Counted from the stretch's first letter, positions 1 to 11,217 are shown. The stretch is DNA of 64,000 bases from Blastomussa wellsi (GCA_947652115.1 OX393562.1:31075734-31139733); one strand, 5' to 3'. A program made the numbers and translations. Notes: generated by a model from the letters alone, not told the origin.

Positions 1-26
1 AATTCATTTGACATACGTCACACTCA

Positions 27-190
27 AGTGGCAGGTACTGAAACCACGAACACCGGGACACCGCAAAACACGGAACACTGGAACACTAGAAATGTATTGA
101 CATTTTAAAGTATTTCTGGTGTTCACGGGGTGTTCCGGTGTTCCATGTTTTGTGGTGTTCCGGTCTTCCCGGTTTAGTACATGCCCACTC
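27..190. repeat. Foldback element rich in GGAACAC/GTGTTCC
   Basis: The left arm (about 29-94) and right arm (about 112-187) are imperfect reverse complements, with repeated GGAACAC-type words and an outer pair GTGGCAGGTACTGAAACC / GGTTTAGTACATGCCCAC. It looks like a non-autonomous foldback element or MITE. The open frame across it is only a by-product of the repeat. Confidence 0.6.
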
Positions 191-506
191 AAGCTATTTT
201 CCGAGAACCTCACCATGACATAATGTGAAATTCCGAGAAACTACACGTCACCGGCCATTCAACGACAACCATGGAAGAATAGCAGCATTACCGGTGTTCC
301 CGGCCTTTTTTATTATTTTGAAAAGAAATTGCTTCCTGAAAATTTCAGTGCAATGAATACTCACAGGACAACACGCCAAGTTGCGCGGCCAGACTTGCTT
401 TGGTCAACAATTTGAAAAGCAACAAATGGGAAACAATATAGTAGTGTTTAATTTATTCAGAATGAGATATGTTAGCCTTTTATATGCTGTAAATCATGTT
501 ATTAAT

Positions 507-624
507 ATTCTAACATGTCACCGAGGCTTGTGGGAATGAAACAAACGATTTTGCATCGAGGCTTAAGGATGAATAAATAATTTCTTTTGTTTTATTCCCC
601 TAAGTCTCGGCGCCATGTTAGAAT
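507..624. repeat. MITE with about 36-bp terminal inverted repeats
   Basis: ATTCTAACATGTCACCGAGG at the left end matches the reverse complement of the right end (ATTCTAACATGGCGCCGAGA) and the match runs on into GGGAATRAAACAAA. The element is about 118 bp with a short spacer and no coding capacity. It sits just downstream of the first-exon fragment, probably within that gene's intron. Nothing else is recognisable in 191-694. Confidence 0.7.
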
Positions 625-694
625 TTTAATATATCGGAATTGGTCGATTAGGCAACGAGTAATCGATTTCAAAATAAACAGGAAAAAAACTTAC

Positions 695-1056
695 CTTCTT
701 ATAATTTTACCATTTTCATCTCTTAGGGTCTTGCAAAAATCCTTGAAGGACTGAAAATCCTGAAATGTTTTCCTTTTCTTTAGGACATCAACGTCTCTAA
801 TCTGTGCGACGTTTGGTAAGGTCTCATCAATTTGGCCTTCAATCTCTTCTTTGATTTGTTGGTACTTGTCCGGATTCACAAGAAGGTGAACTGTACCGTC
901 AAACATTTGCCCAACGACAAACTTACAATTTCTATGATTTCTATAAAAATATTGAAAGAAATTTTTGATAGAGCTAGCAGCGCGAGGGTTTTCCTCTTCA
1001 AAACATCTACTCCATTTCACTCGCATTGACTCGTATTTGTACAATATATTTGACAT
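695..1056 (-). CDS. First exon of a DEDDh exonuclease-family paralog (partial, continues off the left edge)
   Basis: This 362-nt exon encodes about 120 residues homologous to the N-terminal domain of the two plus-strand genes that follow. Shared features are a YESMRVKW box, an FFQYFYRNHR box, an MFDGTVHLLV box and an F.D.QS box near the end. The start is the ATG at 1056; an upstream in-frame TTG would add six residues and is less likely. The exon ends AAG|gtaag in phase 2, exactly as in the paralogs, and the apparent stop codon lies inside the donor site. The catalytic exon is not in the window and should lie left of position 1. The function of this N-terminal domain is unknown to me. Whether the gene is intact cannot be judged. 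Confidence 0.8.
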
Positions 1057-1621
1057 GGTGCAAGGAAACTCCAAACGAAATATACTGCTTTGTGCGCAGT
1101 GAAACTTCTAAAGCTGGATGTTGCAATATGAAATTAAACCTGACAGAAATTTCATTTATTTATATGTCTGTCATATTACGTAAATCAAAATATACATAAT
1201 GTTCACGTGATCTGTTTCATCCAATAAAATATCAGAAAAACCTGCGTGTTAGAGCTTAGACAACGCACTGGAGCTGGTTCAGTCACAAGGTCACAAGAAC
1301 TCTATTTTTTACGAAGTCTCAGAAAATTTTGTGTTGCGATATAACTCAAGTTGCAATGAGCTGCAAGTTTAGTCGACAGAATTTGTACGTAATTAATAGC
1401 TTTCGTTTTTCCCTTGTGCCAAGAAAATGAAAGTCGTAACTTTTGCAGTTTAATAATATTTTAATAAAAACATCTTAGCTCAACGACCTCCTTGGGGAAA
1501 GTTTGCTATTGGCTAATTGTAATATGTATTATTTATCAATCGCTTCCTGTTGTTTAATAGGATACCGGTCAACAATTTTTCTTCTCTGCTGGAGTACATT
1601 TTCTATTCATTCACAAGCGCA
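1057..1621. promoter_or_regulatory. Divergent intergenic promoter region between two exonuclease-family paralogs
   Basis: The start codons at 1056 (minus) and 1622 (plus) are head to head, 565 bp apart, so both promoters must lie here or overlap. A TATAAAT-like word on the minus strand near 1161-1167 is a weak core-promoter candidate for the left gene. I see no clear TATA box for the right gene. No other gene is visible. Confidence 0.5.
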
Positions 1622-4600
1622 ATGGCAGAGACAAGTGCTGTTATCCCAGCCGCTGCAGCTACACCAGAAAATCTAAATCACGACCATTTTCACAAGTATG
1701 AGTCCATACGCATCGAATGGACGAAATATTTTGAAAAGAATTATTTCCGCCAAGCTCATATTGTCAAAGGTTTCTTCAAAACATTTCATCGAACCCATAA
1801 GGGGTTTCAATGTGTGGTTGCGGAACTTTTCGATGGGACTACTCACCCTTTGGTTCGCGCTGACGATTACAAAGCGATTAAAGAAGAATTGGAGCGAAGG
1901 ACTGGAAAGTCATTACCTGAAGTTAGTTTTGTCTCGGACGTGAGGATTAAAGACGAAAGGAAGTCGTTCACAGATTTCGAATCTTATCGAGATTTTTCTA
2001 TGTCCCTGAAGTACGAGAATGAGAAAATAAGACAGAGGTAAGTCAGCAACTGTACATCTCCTTGATTAATACAGATTTGATTTTAGAATTTTTTGCGTAC
2101 ACTGATCACGATTCGCTTGGACATTGCATACAAGTGTATCGCCACAACCGGCATGCCAAGACATGAATAATATTGCAAAGGTTGAGTAACCTTGGTCAAG
2201 GACAATGTGTTTGTTGCTTTTTAATGGAAGGTGATTTCCAATTGTTGCTTTCATAAAACTTCTTTCAATGAATTTTTTTTCCAAAATAACTTTTTCCTTT
2301 CGAATAAAGTGTTTTTATTTTTCACGCTGATGCGCTTTTCTAAGAAAACGGCTATGCCTTTCCTGGAAAGAGTAAACACTTTTAAACTTAATTGTGAATT
2401 CGTCACGCAACAGGTCGCACGCACTAACACACGAAGCTGGATTTTTTTCAGGATTTTTAGAGCATCAGGAGACTTTCAGAACTTTTGCCGAATTTTGGAA
2501 AAAAACTGGGATTTCTGGGGGATTTTTTGATGATTTTGAAGAAAAATTGTTCTATTTTCTTTGCCGCTTTATTTAAAATTCCTATGAAAGGATAATTTCG
2601 ATTTTAGATAAGCTAGATAAATCTAGGGATTTTTAGAAAATGTTTGGGATATTTAGAGATTTTTAGAGGGATTTTTAGGGAACAACTGGGAATTTCCGGA
2701 TAGATATTTAGATCATTTGTGTGTAGGCCTAGCAGGTACGTATTTAAAGTTAGGTTCACAAACACTCAGCAATAAATTAACAAAAATAGTTAAATTGTTT
2801 TCTTATTTTGGCGCTTATGGACGAGCCACGCAAGTTGCTACAACGCATTTCTCGGAAACTCAATGTCGAAAGTAATTCATATTTTCCTTGAAACAGTCAT
2901 TCTCGGCCCAGGGCCACCTGTCCGTCCCTCTTAACCGGTGAAACCTGGGACTTGAGCAACACGTAACTCTGGGTAGACTCTGGGGACACATAATTAATTT
3001 GATTGGCTCCATTTTAACAAATGGGATAGCCAGTCAAATAAACCAATTTAAAATCCCTTTGTTTATAAGAGAGCTTAATACGGCTGATTTGAGTGGCTAG
3101 ATTTTAAATAGGCCATTTCCGAGTTCTCTTTTGCCTCAGCGTCAAAACGAGTCTAAGTGCAAACCATTCACATGAAAATGTGTTTTACCTGCATCTTCAT
3201 TCTCATGCAAAACGAGCTAATTTCCATAGGCACGAGAAACGAAGGGCTCTGGGGACATAGGAATTCCAGTCCGAGATTCTATGACTTCCAGACTTCATGT
3301 ACTGAGCGCTTATCATTTGAACGGAATTTTCCGTGGAGTTCTTTGGACAAATGGAACTAAACTATTCCTCACTAAGGAAAATGGAGCCGTACCATTTGGT
3401 CCTAAGTTTCGAAAAATCTGCGGCGGGGGCCTGAAGACAACAAACATGTTGCCGCAACAAGCCTGGCACCAAGTTTATGGACAAGTTTATGGTACAGAAA
3501 TATCCAGAAATTCCGGTCAACTCGGGAAAAAGGTAATACCTTCCGAGGTATTACCTTTTTTTCCGATAAAATTACACCGGACTGAACCGTATCATTCAGG
3601 AGCGGATCTAGTGCGAGGGTGCAGGGGGTGCACACCCCTCTCTGAGATGACCTGTGGCTTTCTAATACAGCTAGTATTCTGCTTACGTCACCCATCAGTT
3701 GTGTCATTCCTTATTGCTGCACCCCTACTAAGAAAAATCCTGGATCCGCCTCTGTCATTTGAATTCACCCCGGAATATCCGGTTTGTTCGTGCAAATGGT
3801 AAGCACCCTTTAACTTCCGTTTAAGATTTCTTTGTTCTCAAACAGCCAATAAAAAATTCAATTTTTTTTTAAATCCTACGTCCCCAGAGATCTTCATTTT
3901 TCGTGCAAAGGCCCGACCGGCTTAGAGAAACGAAAAGGGCTTTTGGGACGAGAATGTAAAAACTCGTGCTTTCCCAAAATTCCCAAAGCCAGCTGTTCCT
4001 CGTGCCCAGGCTCCACCGTTAGGAAAGACATGGTGCTCTGAGAAAGAGAATGAGAAACATAATGTGAGAATCTGCATAGAAAGTTGGGAACGAGTAAGAG
4101 GTTTCCCTTCACACGAGCCTACGTACTCGGGTAAGACACCACTTGTGATATGGGGGTGGAGGGGGGGGGGGGAAAGCTCAAAAATGATTTTCAACATTCA
4201 CTTATAAAGCTATGGTTGTTTTTAGGAGAATGGAGGAAGCAAGAAACCAGGTAAATCTTCTACGCAGCACGCTGCAAACCAAACCAAACGCTCGCACAGT
4301 GACGTTTGATGTGGAAACCTATGAACATGACAAAAGTTTAACCCTTGAAGTTGGCTACGTTATTATCAACTTAGACAAGCCTGACGAGATTGACGCGTTC
4401 CATTACATTATTGAGGAGAACCTCCATTACTCAAACAAAGACCACGTCCCTGACAACCGCGAGCGATTCAAGTTTGGTACGTCACAGCGCATGTCCTTGA
4501 AGGAAGCCGCTGAGAAGTTTACGCAGCACATCTGCGACGCAGATTTCTTGATTACCCATGCAGGCCACAATGATCAAAAGTATCTTGCAGGATGCGGGAT

Positions 4601-4796
4601 CTCATTGGAAGGTAAGCAGCAATTTGATACTCAGACACTCGCCTCAGCTCTGCTGACTGGTGGGCCTGCTTTTTACAGCTTGAAACGATTGCTGAGTGAC
4701 CTGGAGATTGATTTTGATGAAGATGTGCTCCACAACGCCGCCAACGATGCAGTGTATACCATGAAAGTGTTTCTTGTTCTCAGCAAGAAAATTTAG
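1622..4796 (+). CDS. Two-domain DEDDh exonuclease-like protein (paralog A), exons 1622-2037 and 4226-4796
   Basis: The spliced product is 328 residues. Exon 1 (416 nt, phase 2, CAGAG|gtaag) encodes an N-terminal domain of about 130 residues with YESIRIEW (26-33), FFKTFHRTHK (51-60) and a VVAELFDGTTH box. Exon 2 (ttttag|G) encodes an RNase H-fold DEDDh exonuclease-like domain: FDVET gives Asp167 and Glu169, HAGHND gives Asp255, and LHNAAND gives His308 and Asp313 with the H-x4-D spacing of this class. The pattern resembles the Gfd2/YDR514C-like family; that family name is from knowledge, not a search. All five catalytic positions are present, so 3'-5' exonuclease activity on RNA or DNA is plausible. 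Substrate and cell location are unknown; I see no signal peptide or membrane segment. The ATG at 1622 is the first one in the exon with reasonable context (gcaATGG). The gene is about 64% similar by eye to its tandem neighbour. Confidence 0.85.
3230..3906. repeat. Element with about 33-bp inverted ends in the intron of paralog A
   Basis: The left end (3230-3262) contains CTCTGGGGACATAGGA and the right end (3874-3906) contains its near reverse complement TCCTACGTCCCCAGAG; both arms extend outward to a GCACGA word. This suggests a non-autonomous DNA transposon of about 677 bp. It contains the smaller element at 3597-3754. Confidence 0.5.
3597..3754. repeat. Small MITE nested in the intronic element
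   Basis: The ends AGGAGCGGATC and GGATCCGCCTCTG are inverted repeats, and the interior carries GTGCAGGGGGTGCACACCCC. Flanks TCATTC / TCATTT may be remnants of a target duplication, but they do not match exactly. Confidence 0.45.
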
Positions 4797-4993
4797 ACGT
4801 TTTTTCTCTCTATTATCTTCTCAAACTCATTAATAATTCATCGAATTAAAACTGACAAAGAAAATTATAACCGTGAATTAGAAAAAGGAGGTTTGGATAC
4901 GATACCCGATCTTAATTAGCATACATTTTTACGATTTCATTTGTTCGTTTACTCCTTAGTTTTAATTTGTTTCGATTGAGAAGATATATCAAA

Positions 4994-5119
4994 CACTCGA
5001 GATCGTGTTTCATCGGATATCCAAACACCTGGAAGTTCGTTGAAAATACTCCGCTGCGCGTCGTATTTTCAACTATCTTCTTGGTGTTTGGATATCCCGA
5101 TGAAACACTGTCTCTCGTG
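4994..5119. repeat. Foldback MITE
   Basis: GTGTTTCATCGGATATCC on the left and GGATATCCCGATGAAACAC on the right are inverted copies. The arms are about 57 bp with a GC-rich centre (CCGCTGCGCG). The element lies in the 3' region of paralog A. Confidence 0.65.
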
Positions 5120-5181
5120 ACAATTCAAAGCCTTGCAGGCCAAAAGTAAGTGGCTTAGTTAGGAAGAAAGTGAATTCTATT

Positions 5182-5210
5182 GTGTAGTATATGTTTCATA
5201 TATACTACAC
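5182..5210. other. Perfect 11-bp stem hairpin
   Basis: GTGTAGTATAT and ATATACTACAC are exact reverse complements with a 7-nt loop (GTTTCAT). It could form a hairpin in the 3' UTR of paralog A or be a small repeat relic. Confidence 0.5.
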
Positions 5211-5562
5211 ATTAGTTAGGAAGTTAAGACAAAATTAGAAAATAGAACAACGCGCACGCTTTAGCTCTGTTAGATCTTAGTTTATTTCCCTCTTGGATAC
5301 GACTGGACACTAGTATAAACTATTAAACGACTGCCGCCAGGCAAGTCGTCAAAAATGGCGCGTAAAAGTTCTGACTTAGGTGCTTTACATCCCAACAATT
5401 TTGGATTAAATTAGTACATCGGGTGTCCTTAGAAAGCAGCCGTTTTGTGTTAACTTACTTAGTTCTTTTATAGTTGTAGTTAGGCTTTCAGTTATTGAGT
5501 TAGTTAGCGAGTTAGTTAGTTAGTGCTTAATGTAACATTTTATGTGGCTGTTAGACCTGTTA

Positions 5563-5568
5563 AATAAA
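5563..5568 (+). terminator. Candidate polyadenylation signal for paralog A
   Basis: AATAAA in the context GTTAAATAAAGTTC, about 770 nt after the stop codon. A comparable TAAATAAAG word follows paralog B. Confidence 0.35.
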
Positions 5569-6020
5569 GTTCTAACCTTGATTTCAAATAAACCGACTGC
5601 TCTATGCACATTGGGTTATTTTATACAATTGTAAAAGGTAAACGTGCAGGAAATAGAAAGGTTAGAGCATTACCAATGAGGGAAAGGAAAGTGGACGCAG
5701 TTACCGAAGTGTAACGTATCAACGAATGTAAACAAATCCCGAGACTGCGCAGTACGGACTGAAAATGGCCTTTAAGGTGCGGGAAAAGGAGAGGAGTTTT
5801 CAACTCAGGAGCCTCAACACATTCTAGATCCCAGACCTTCGCTTCCTTGAGAAGAGCTCTTTGTGGGCTCTTGAAACATACCCCGTCAAGTCGTTCGCGC
5901 GTGATTCATCGATGATTCAGCAAATATAGTTTGCCGTGGTCTTATTGGTAGAAATTGATTGGTGGATTATTTTAAGAACGTGATGTAAGTACAAAGGTTA
6001 AGTGAAGAAATAGCACGCCC

Positions 6021-6035
6021 AGTATTTAAAATACT
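6021..6035 (+). promoter_or_regulatory. TATA-like core promoter candidate of paralog B
   Basis: AGTATTTAAAATACT contains a TATTTAAA box inside a short palindrome about 75 nt before the ATG, which would place transcription start near 6050-6060. Confidence 0.4.
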
Positions 6036-6105
6036 AGTTTTTAGCGTCTACTGATAAACACAATACTTGAGCTTATATCCCTCAAGGCTGCTTTTTCTTT
6101 TGGCC

Positions 6106-8794
6106 ATGGCAAGCGCTACGGTTAAATCACCCGAAGCTGGCAGATACGATCGCTACCACAAGTACGAGTCCATTCGTATTGAGTGGTCCAACTATTTCAA
6201 AGAGAACTTCGCTAAACAGGAGCCCATCGTGTTTTCTTTCTTCAAAAATTTTCATCGGAACCACCGAGGATTTCAGTTCGTTGTTGCTGAACTGTTTGAT
6301 GGCACAACTCACGTTCTTGTCCACACGAAGAAATACACAGAGATCAAAAAAGAACTGGAGCAGAAAACAGGACGAAGCTTGCCCGATGTGTCTAACGTGT
6401 CCGACGTGAAGGTAAAGCAGGAAGGAAAATCGTTTCCAGACTTACAATCTCACAGAGATTATTCCCGGTCGTTAAAGGATGCTAACGACATAATCAAAGC
6501 AAGGTAAGATGTCGACAACAACAATCGAGTAACGAATACAGAGATCTGTTTGAACTAAGAAGCTATTGAATAATGGTGGTGGCTCCAGTACCTTAGCGTT
6601 GCTTCCCCGGGCAAGTGAATATGAATAGGTGCAAAATGAAAATGTTTTAAAAACGTTTAAAACGTTTAGGGGACTGTGTGAAATAAATAGACGTCGGATT
6701 TCGGTAGATCTATCCCTTTTGTAATTTTATTCGGTGCAGTACACTGCAATAGTTTTTACAATTTTTATCATGATGTTTGTGTACGAAGATAAAATCATTT
6801 TCGAATACAATTTCCGAAACATCCATTCGCTAACGAGTCGACTTTGTTATAATGATATGTCCGACGATTGCGCGCCCTAATTTCGAGGAGCTGGAAAAAA
6901 TGGATTTTACAGCAAGCAAAAACATATATAATGACTATTTTCGATGCAAACTGCCTTCCTCGCTTTTCTGAGAAAACATATGACGTACGTGTCCTTGCGT
7001 GTTGGATTTCTTGGAACTGAAGAAATGTATAAATATCATTTTCAGTTGAGAAAGGCAACCAGCAGAATTGTAAAAGACTTCTTATTTGACACAAGGAATG
7101 CGAATTGAATTCTCATTTTTCAGAAATAAAATTGAAAAGTATATTATATATAAATGGTGCAAAAAAACTGCGACAGCCGGACGGACGAGCGTGTTGAAGG
7201 AATCAAACGTCCGCATCACCAACCTGACTCACACCCTTTCTTAGAAACTTGTATAAATAGTTAATTATTTCCTGGGAAACACAAACAAGAGCTTTCGGCT
7301 TGTGTTGCTGATTTTCAAGGCCAATGTTGCGCTGGAGGTTGAACAACGCAAAAAACCGACACTTTTCAGTATCTGAAAGATTTGAACTCATTAGACAGAG
7401 AAACTAGAAATTCACCTTTTAAGCGAAGTGTTCTTAACAGATTTTTAGCTAATCCTTTCAGTTGTATTTTTGTAGTTTTCTTTCCTTGTTTTGACTGTAG
7501 ATTTTAACAATTTTAATGTCAAAATATATTTAAACAGTTTTGTCTTTTTCGCTTTTTTCACTTTAATTCTTGTACTTTTTAATTGCTCCTTTTTAGTAAT
7601 TTTAGTCTTAGATAGGACCTTTCTGAAAACCACATAATTGGGATTGAAAGCTTCCTAATTAAAGATTATTATTAGTTCTTTAGGAACATCACGACATGTG
7701 TACACTGTTCAAGAACTTGACGATGTAGTTTATGTTGTTTCGCTTATGCACTTTAAAATGCTAAAACTTGTCTTCGCTCAAAGGAAAACCGAATGGAAGG
7801 TTTTAAGTAGTTTTGTTACCTAAGACTATATTATTGCATTGAAACCATTTGCTGACGTCTGTTGTCACGGATGGCGAGGATGGAGGTGGTTGAAAATTGA
7901 AAAAATTAAAATTACCTTTTCTTTCAAATTCTCAAGTCATCTCCTGAAAAATAGGAAACCCGAATTGCGGTTATGGTTTGCATGCTCTCCTTACTAAATT
8001 TGCATTTGATGTCTTCTTTGCAATTCTGCAAGCCTTTAAATAAGGCTATAGTATCGATACTGAGGCCTTCTGTTTCTAGATAGTCTAAACAACTTGTAAA
8101 TAAGCTAAATAAGTGGCTAAATGGAATAGAAAGGAGGAAGAACAACCGCCCTAGTAAAGCTTAAGCATACCGGTTTTCAAGGCCCAGCATATAAACATTT
8201 TGCATCTATTGATATGCTAGGAGAAAGGAAGATGCCAAAAAGAGTGTGGGGCAACTTCGCCGCTTCCTGCAAACCAAGTCGACCGCCCGTCTAATGGCAT
8301 TTGACGTGGAAACTTATGAAAACAACCACGACATAATCATTGAAATCGGCTTTGTCGTGACATCCTTGCCCAAGTCTGAAGAGAACGAGCAAGCGTTTCA
8401 TTTCATTATCGAAGAAAACAGCCATTTTGTTAACAAGGATTACGTTCCTGACAACAGGGACAAATACAGCTTTGGTACTTCACAGCGCATGTCCCTTAAA
8501 GAGGCCGCTGAAAAGTTCATGCAGCATATCAAGCAGGTGGATTTTTTGGTTACCCACTCGGGAGCCAACGATGAAGCCTACCTGGCAAGTTCCGGTATTT
8601 CCTTGGAAGGTAAACCCATGTTTGACACTCAGCTTCTTGCCTTAGCACTGCTGACCAGCGGAACTGCTGTTTTCGGTCTCAAGCGTCTGCTGAGTGACCT
8701 GGCGATTCCATATGACGAGCACATTCTTCATAACGCTGGAAACGACGCAGCTTACACAATGAAGGTGTTTCTTGCCCTAACCAGGAAAATATAA
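6106..8794 (+). CDS. Two-domain DEDDh exonuclease-like protein (paralog B), exons 6106-6503 and 8221-8794
   Basis: The spliced product is 323 residues. The start is the ATG at 6106 (ggccATGGCA, good context). Exon 1 ends GCAAG|gtaag in phase 2 and exon 2 begins after gatatgctag, the same intron position as in paralog A. The N-terminal domain shows YESIRIEW (20-27), FFKNFHRNHRG and VVAELFDGTTH. The C-terminal domain has Asp161 and Glu163 (FDVET), Asp250 (HSGAND), and His303 and Asp308 (LHNAGND), so the full DEDDh set is present. GTSQRMSLKEAAEKF is shared with paralog A. The two genes form a same-strand tandem pair and clearly arose by duplication. Role and substrate are unknown; a nuclease acting on RNA or DNA 3' ends is the reasonable inference. 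No targeting signal is seen. Confidence 0.85.
6504..8220 (+). other. Intron of paralog B
   Basis: The intron is 1.7 kb, GTAAG to CTAG. It is AT-rich with long T and A runs around 7450-7640. I see no repeat family or gene in it. Confidence 0.7.
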
Positions 8795-9579
8795 TGAAGC
8801 GCTGCTTGGAACTACAACTTACTTTGAAGCGTTATAAACCATTTGTAGAACTGGCACAAACTGTTCTAAATGTGGTATGAAGTGGTGAACTTCTGACTTT
8901 GATTACATTAATTCAAAAATTTGTCTCAATCGCACAATATTAAATTTTAAGCGAGACCTGAAATCAATAGCCTTACACATAGCCAGATTTCAAATTAAAC
9001 TTGATCCTTGAACCGAAGCCTCACTTTTCAGCTTTAAAACTGTTGGTACCAACCACACCAGTTTTGTGATGCAATCCTTTACATATTTGCTGTTTTGGAA
9101 ATTCGTTTATGAGGAAATTCACTGGATTACGCTTCAGACAAAAGTTTAAAATTAGCTTGTCTGACTTTAATAGAATATATCAACTAATACAATTAATATA
9201 ATATTATTTAATTTAAATAATTTAAATTAATTCAATTGTTGGCAGTATCAATGTAAACAGTTTTCAATAATTAATTTTAAATAATTTTAAAATGTTGTAT
9301 ACACTTCCCCATTGGGTTCTTTGCTTTTATTCCAATCCTGCTAAATAAAGGTTGCTCACTTACTTAATTATATGCACAAGGACTGTAGCGTCCTCGGTTT
9401 ACCATAGTAGAATCTGCATTTATTATGCACTGATTGGATGTGGCTTGTTTATAAGAGGGATTCAGTGTTGATTTTAACCAATAACCAATAAATAAGGAAG
9501 GTTTTCTCGCTATATACGGACCTTTCAGTATCAAAGTGATGAGTTCAAGTTAAAATTTTGATAGTTTATCTATTGTCAG
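8795..9579 (+). other. 3' region of paralog B, AT-rich
   Basis: No gene is seen. Positions 9180-9300 are nearly pure A/T with TTTAAATAATTTAAATTAAT words. An AATAAA at 9344-9349 (CTAAATAAAG) is a candidate polyadenylation signal. Confidence 0.5.
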
Positions 9580-9910
9580 TTTAAATAATAGATTCAATTT
9601 TGCCGTGTGTCTGTTCAGTAATTCTTGGTTTGCAAGTGACGCCATCGACGCCATATTGGATGATAGAAACAAAAGATTTCTGATTAGCCTCTTTTGTCTG
9701 GTCATCCAACATGGCCGCCACGCTCATTGTCATTTGAGTCTCTCGGGATTGGTTGCAAACTGGCAATAGATCACTGATGACGTCAAAATGTGGAAAGAAC
9801 AAAAAGTGGCACATGAGGCGATAGCCCAGTGTCTTACTGGTGTTCTTACCACATTTGACCTCTTCTGTGATCTATTACTGAACAGACGCATGTCAACATG
9901 GAATCTATCT
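9580..9910. repeat. Foldback element
   Basis: The outer arms pair TGTCTGTTCAGTAAT (about 9608) with ATTACTGAACAGAC (about 9875). The inner arms pair TAGATCACTGATGACGTCAA (9767) with the stretch ending CTGTGATCTA (9874). It has no coding capacity of its own. Confidence 0.6.
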
Positions 9911-10039
9911 GTTTTGTACAATAAAAAAAAACAAAATATAACGTCATAAGTGCGTGTGTTGTTTAATAGATCATAGGTAGGAACCAATCAAAATGCGTTG
10001 GCGTTCGTTAGTATTAACTTCCATTGATGCTACAAACGA

Positions 10040-10205
10040 GTTCTGGGTATCTGGCGGGGTTCGATTCCGGCCCGGTGTCATATGTGGGTTGAGTTTGTTG
10101 TTGGTTCTCTACTCGCTCCGAGGGTTTTTCTCCAGGTTCTCTGGTTTTCCTCCATCTTCAAAAACCAACGTTTCTAAATTTCAATTCAACCTGAATAGAA
10201 TAGAG
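10040..10205 (+). repeat. tRNA-derived SINE, 5' truncated
   Basis: An intact B box (GGTTCGATTCC at 10058-10068) is followed by GTGGGTTGAGTTTGTTGTTG and a body shared with the minus-strand SINE inside PSMB4. The A-box half of the tRNA head is missing or too diverged to see. A unique sequence follows from about 10205. Confidence 0.75.
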
Positions 10206-10683
10206 GACCCGCATTCACATCCCAGTAACTTGAAACTGTTGCAATGTCTGTTATTGTCGAACTTCTGTCCTCTTGTACAAGTTTTCTTGGCGGCGAACAC
10301 AAGGAACGAAGAAAATTTGCTACTCACTTAGTAGTACACCGGGAGGTGGGAGGGGAGGGAGAGGGTCTCGCTTAGGATGTTCAGGATGAAACGCCAATAG
10401 GTTTAGGCATCAAGGTCCCGTTCATAGTTGCACGTCAGTGAAGAAATAAAAAATACTGTTTTGGCGCTCTAGACAAATTCACCCAGTTAGGAACGCAAAA
10501 TGGTATCTTCTATTTTCCCCGTGTTGCATTCTTATCTTAGTAACAGAAGGATATGACACAATGCAAAACAATTTACGAAAACAAATGGTAGACTCAAAAG
10601 TGAGAACTATATTTGAAGTAAATATAAATGGCAAACTGAAGTCACTGAAGGCTCCAGATTTTACCAAAACAGCCTCAAAAATC

Positions 10684-10765
10684 TGCCCCACGTGAGGCTC
10701 GAACTCACTATCGGCTTCTGATCCAGATTATGAAACTGACGCGCTGACTACTGCGCTAACGAGGC
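10684..10765 (-). tRNA. tRNA-Met-CAT: tRNA-Met(CAT)-like gene with an abnormal variable region
   Basis: On the minus strand the sequence begins GCCTCGTTAGCGCAGTAGTC and ends GTGAGTTCGAGCCTCAC plus GTGGGGCA. The A and B boxes, CAT anticodon loop (TTCATAA), acceptor stem and T stem match eukaryotic elongator tRNA-Met. TTTTT lies 5 nt downstream. Between the anticodon stem and T stem there are about 14 nt instead of the usual 5. No intron at position 37/38 restores a normal fold. It may be a functional oddity, a pseudogene or a SINE head. Confidence 0.55.
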
Positions 10766-11217
10766 ACGGCATTAATTAACGACAATGGAGGCAACTAGTC
10801 TACCGGGAAGAAATAAAAGACAGTCGATTCACCAATTGTACCGGATAAATTTCTTGATCTCAAAGGCATAATAGGATAAAAGCTATTGCGTAAGAGCTAT
10901 AATATTAAAGCGAATTTTCATTACATGTATTACATACGTACTTGTGAGATCTTATGAATTCCTTGTCGTATACACAGCGTCCCAAAACCACCAACGGGCA
11001 TGGAAATTAAAGTAACCTACTGGAAAACAAACGCACCAGCGATTACTAAAAATGCATCACGTCTCCACACAGTTCTTAACTGATTGCCAAGAACTAAAAT
11101 CAATTAATAGCCAAGAACAAATAAGCTGTTCACAGGAGCTGCCCGGTTAGAAATTCAATATTTTTTTCAGGCGTATAAGGTTGTTGCCACAGCACGCGCC
11201 TGATGATGATCATGATC

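Larger units (their letters stand above)
2038..4225 (+). other. Intron of paralog A, with nested repeats
   Basis: The intron is 2.2 kb with donor GTAAG and acceptor TTTTTAG. Positions 2618-2690 carry a loose minisatellite of GGGATTTTTAG words. Positions 3230-3906 hold a foldback element with a second element inside it. A homopolymeric G run lies at about 4157-4172. The open frames here are noncoding. Confidence 0.7.
4797..5620 (+). other. 3' region of paralog A
   Basis: No gene is visible. The stretch holds a foldback at 4994-5119, a perfect hairpin at 5182-5210, a GTTAGTTAG-rich microsatellite at about 5485-5522 and a likely polyadenylation signal at 5563-5568. Confidence 0.5.

Noticed and set aside
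4..216. 70-codon minus-strand frame at the left edge
   Set aside because: It lies wholly in the foldback element, whose GGAACAC repeats generate the frame.
3281..3802. 173-codon frame in the intron of paralog A
   Set aside because: It crosses the inverted ends of a MITE and has no domain signature; the intron is defined by matching splice sites and paralogous exons.
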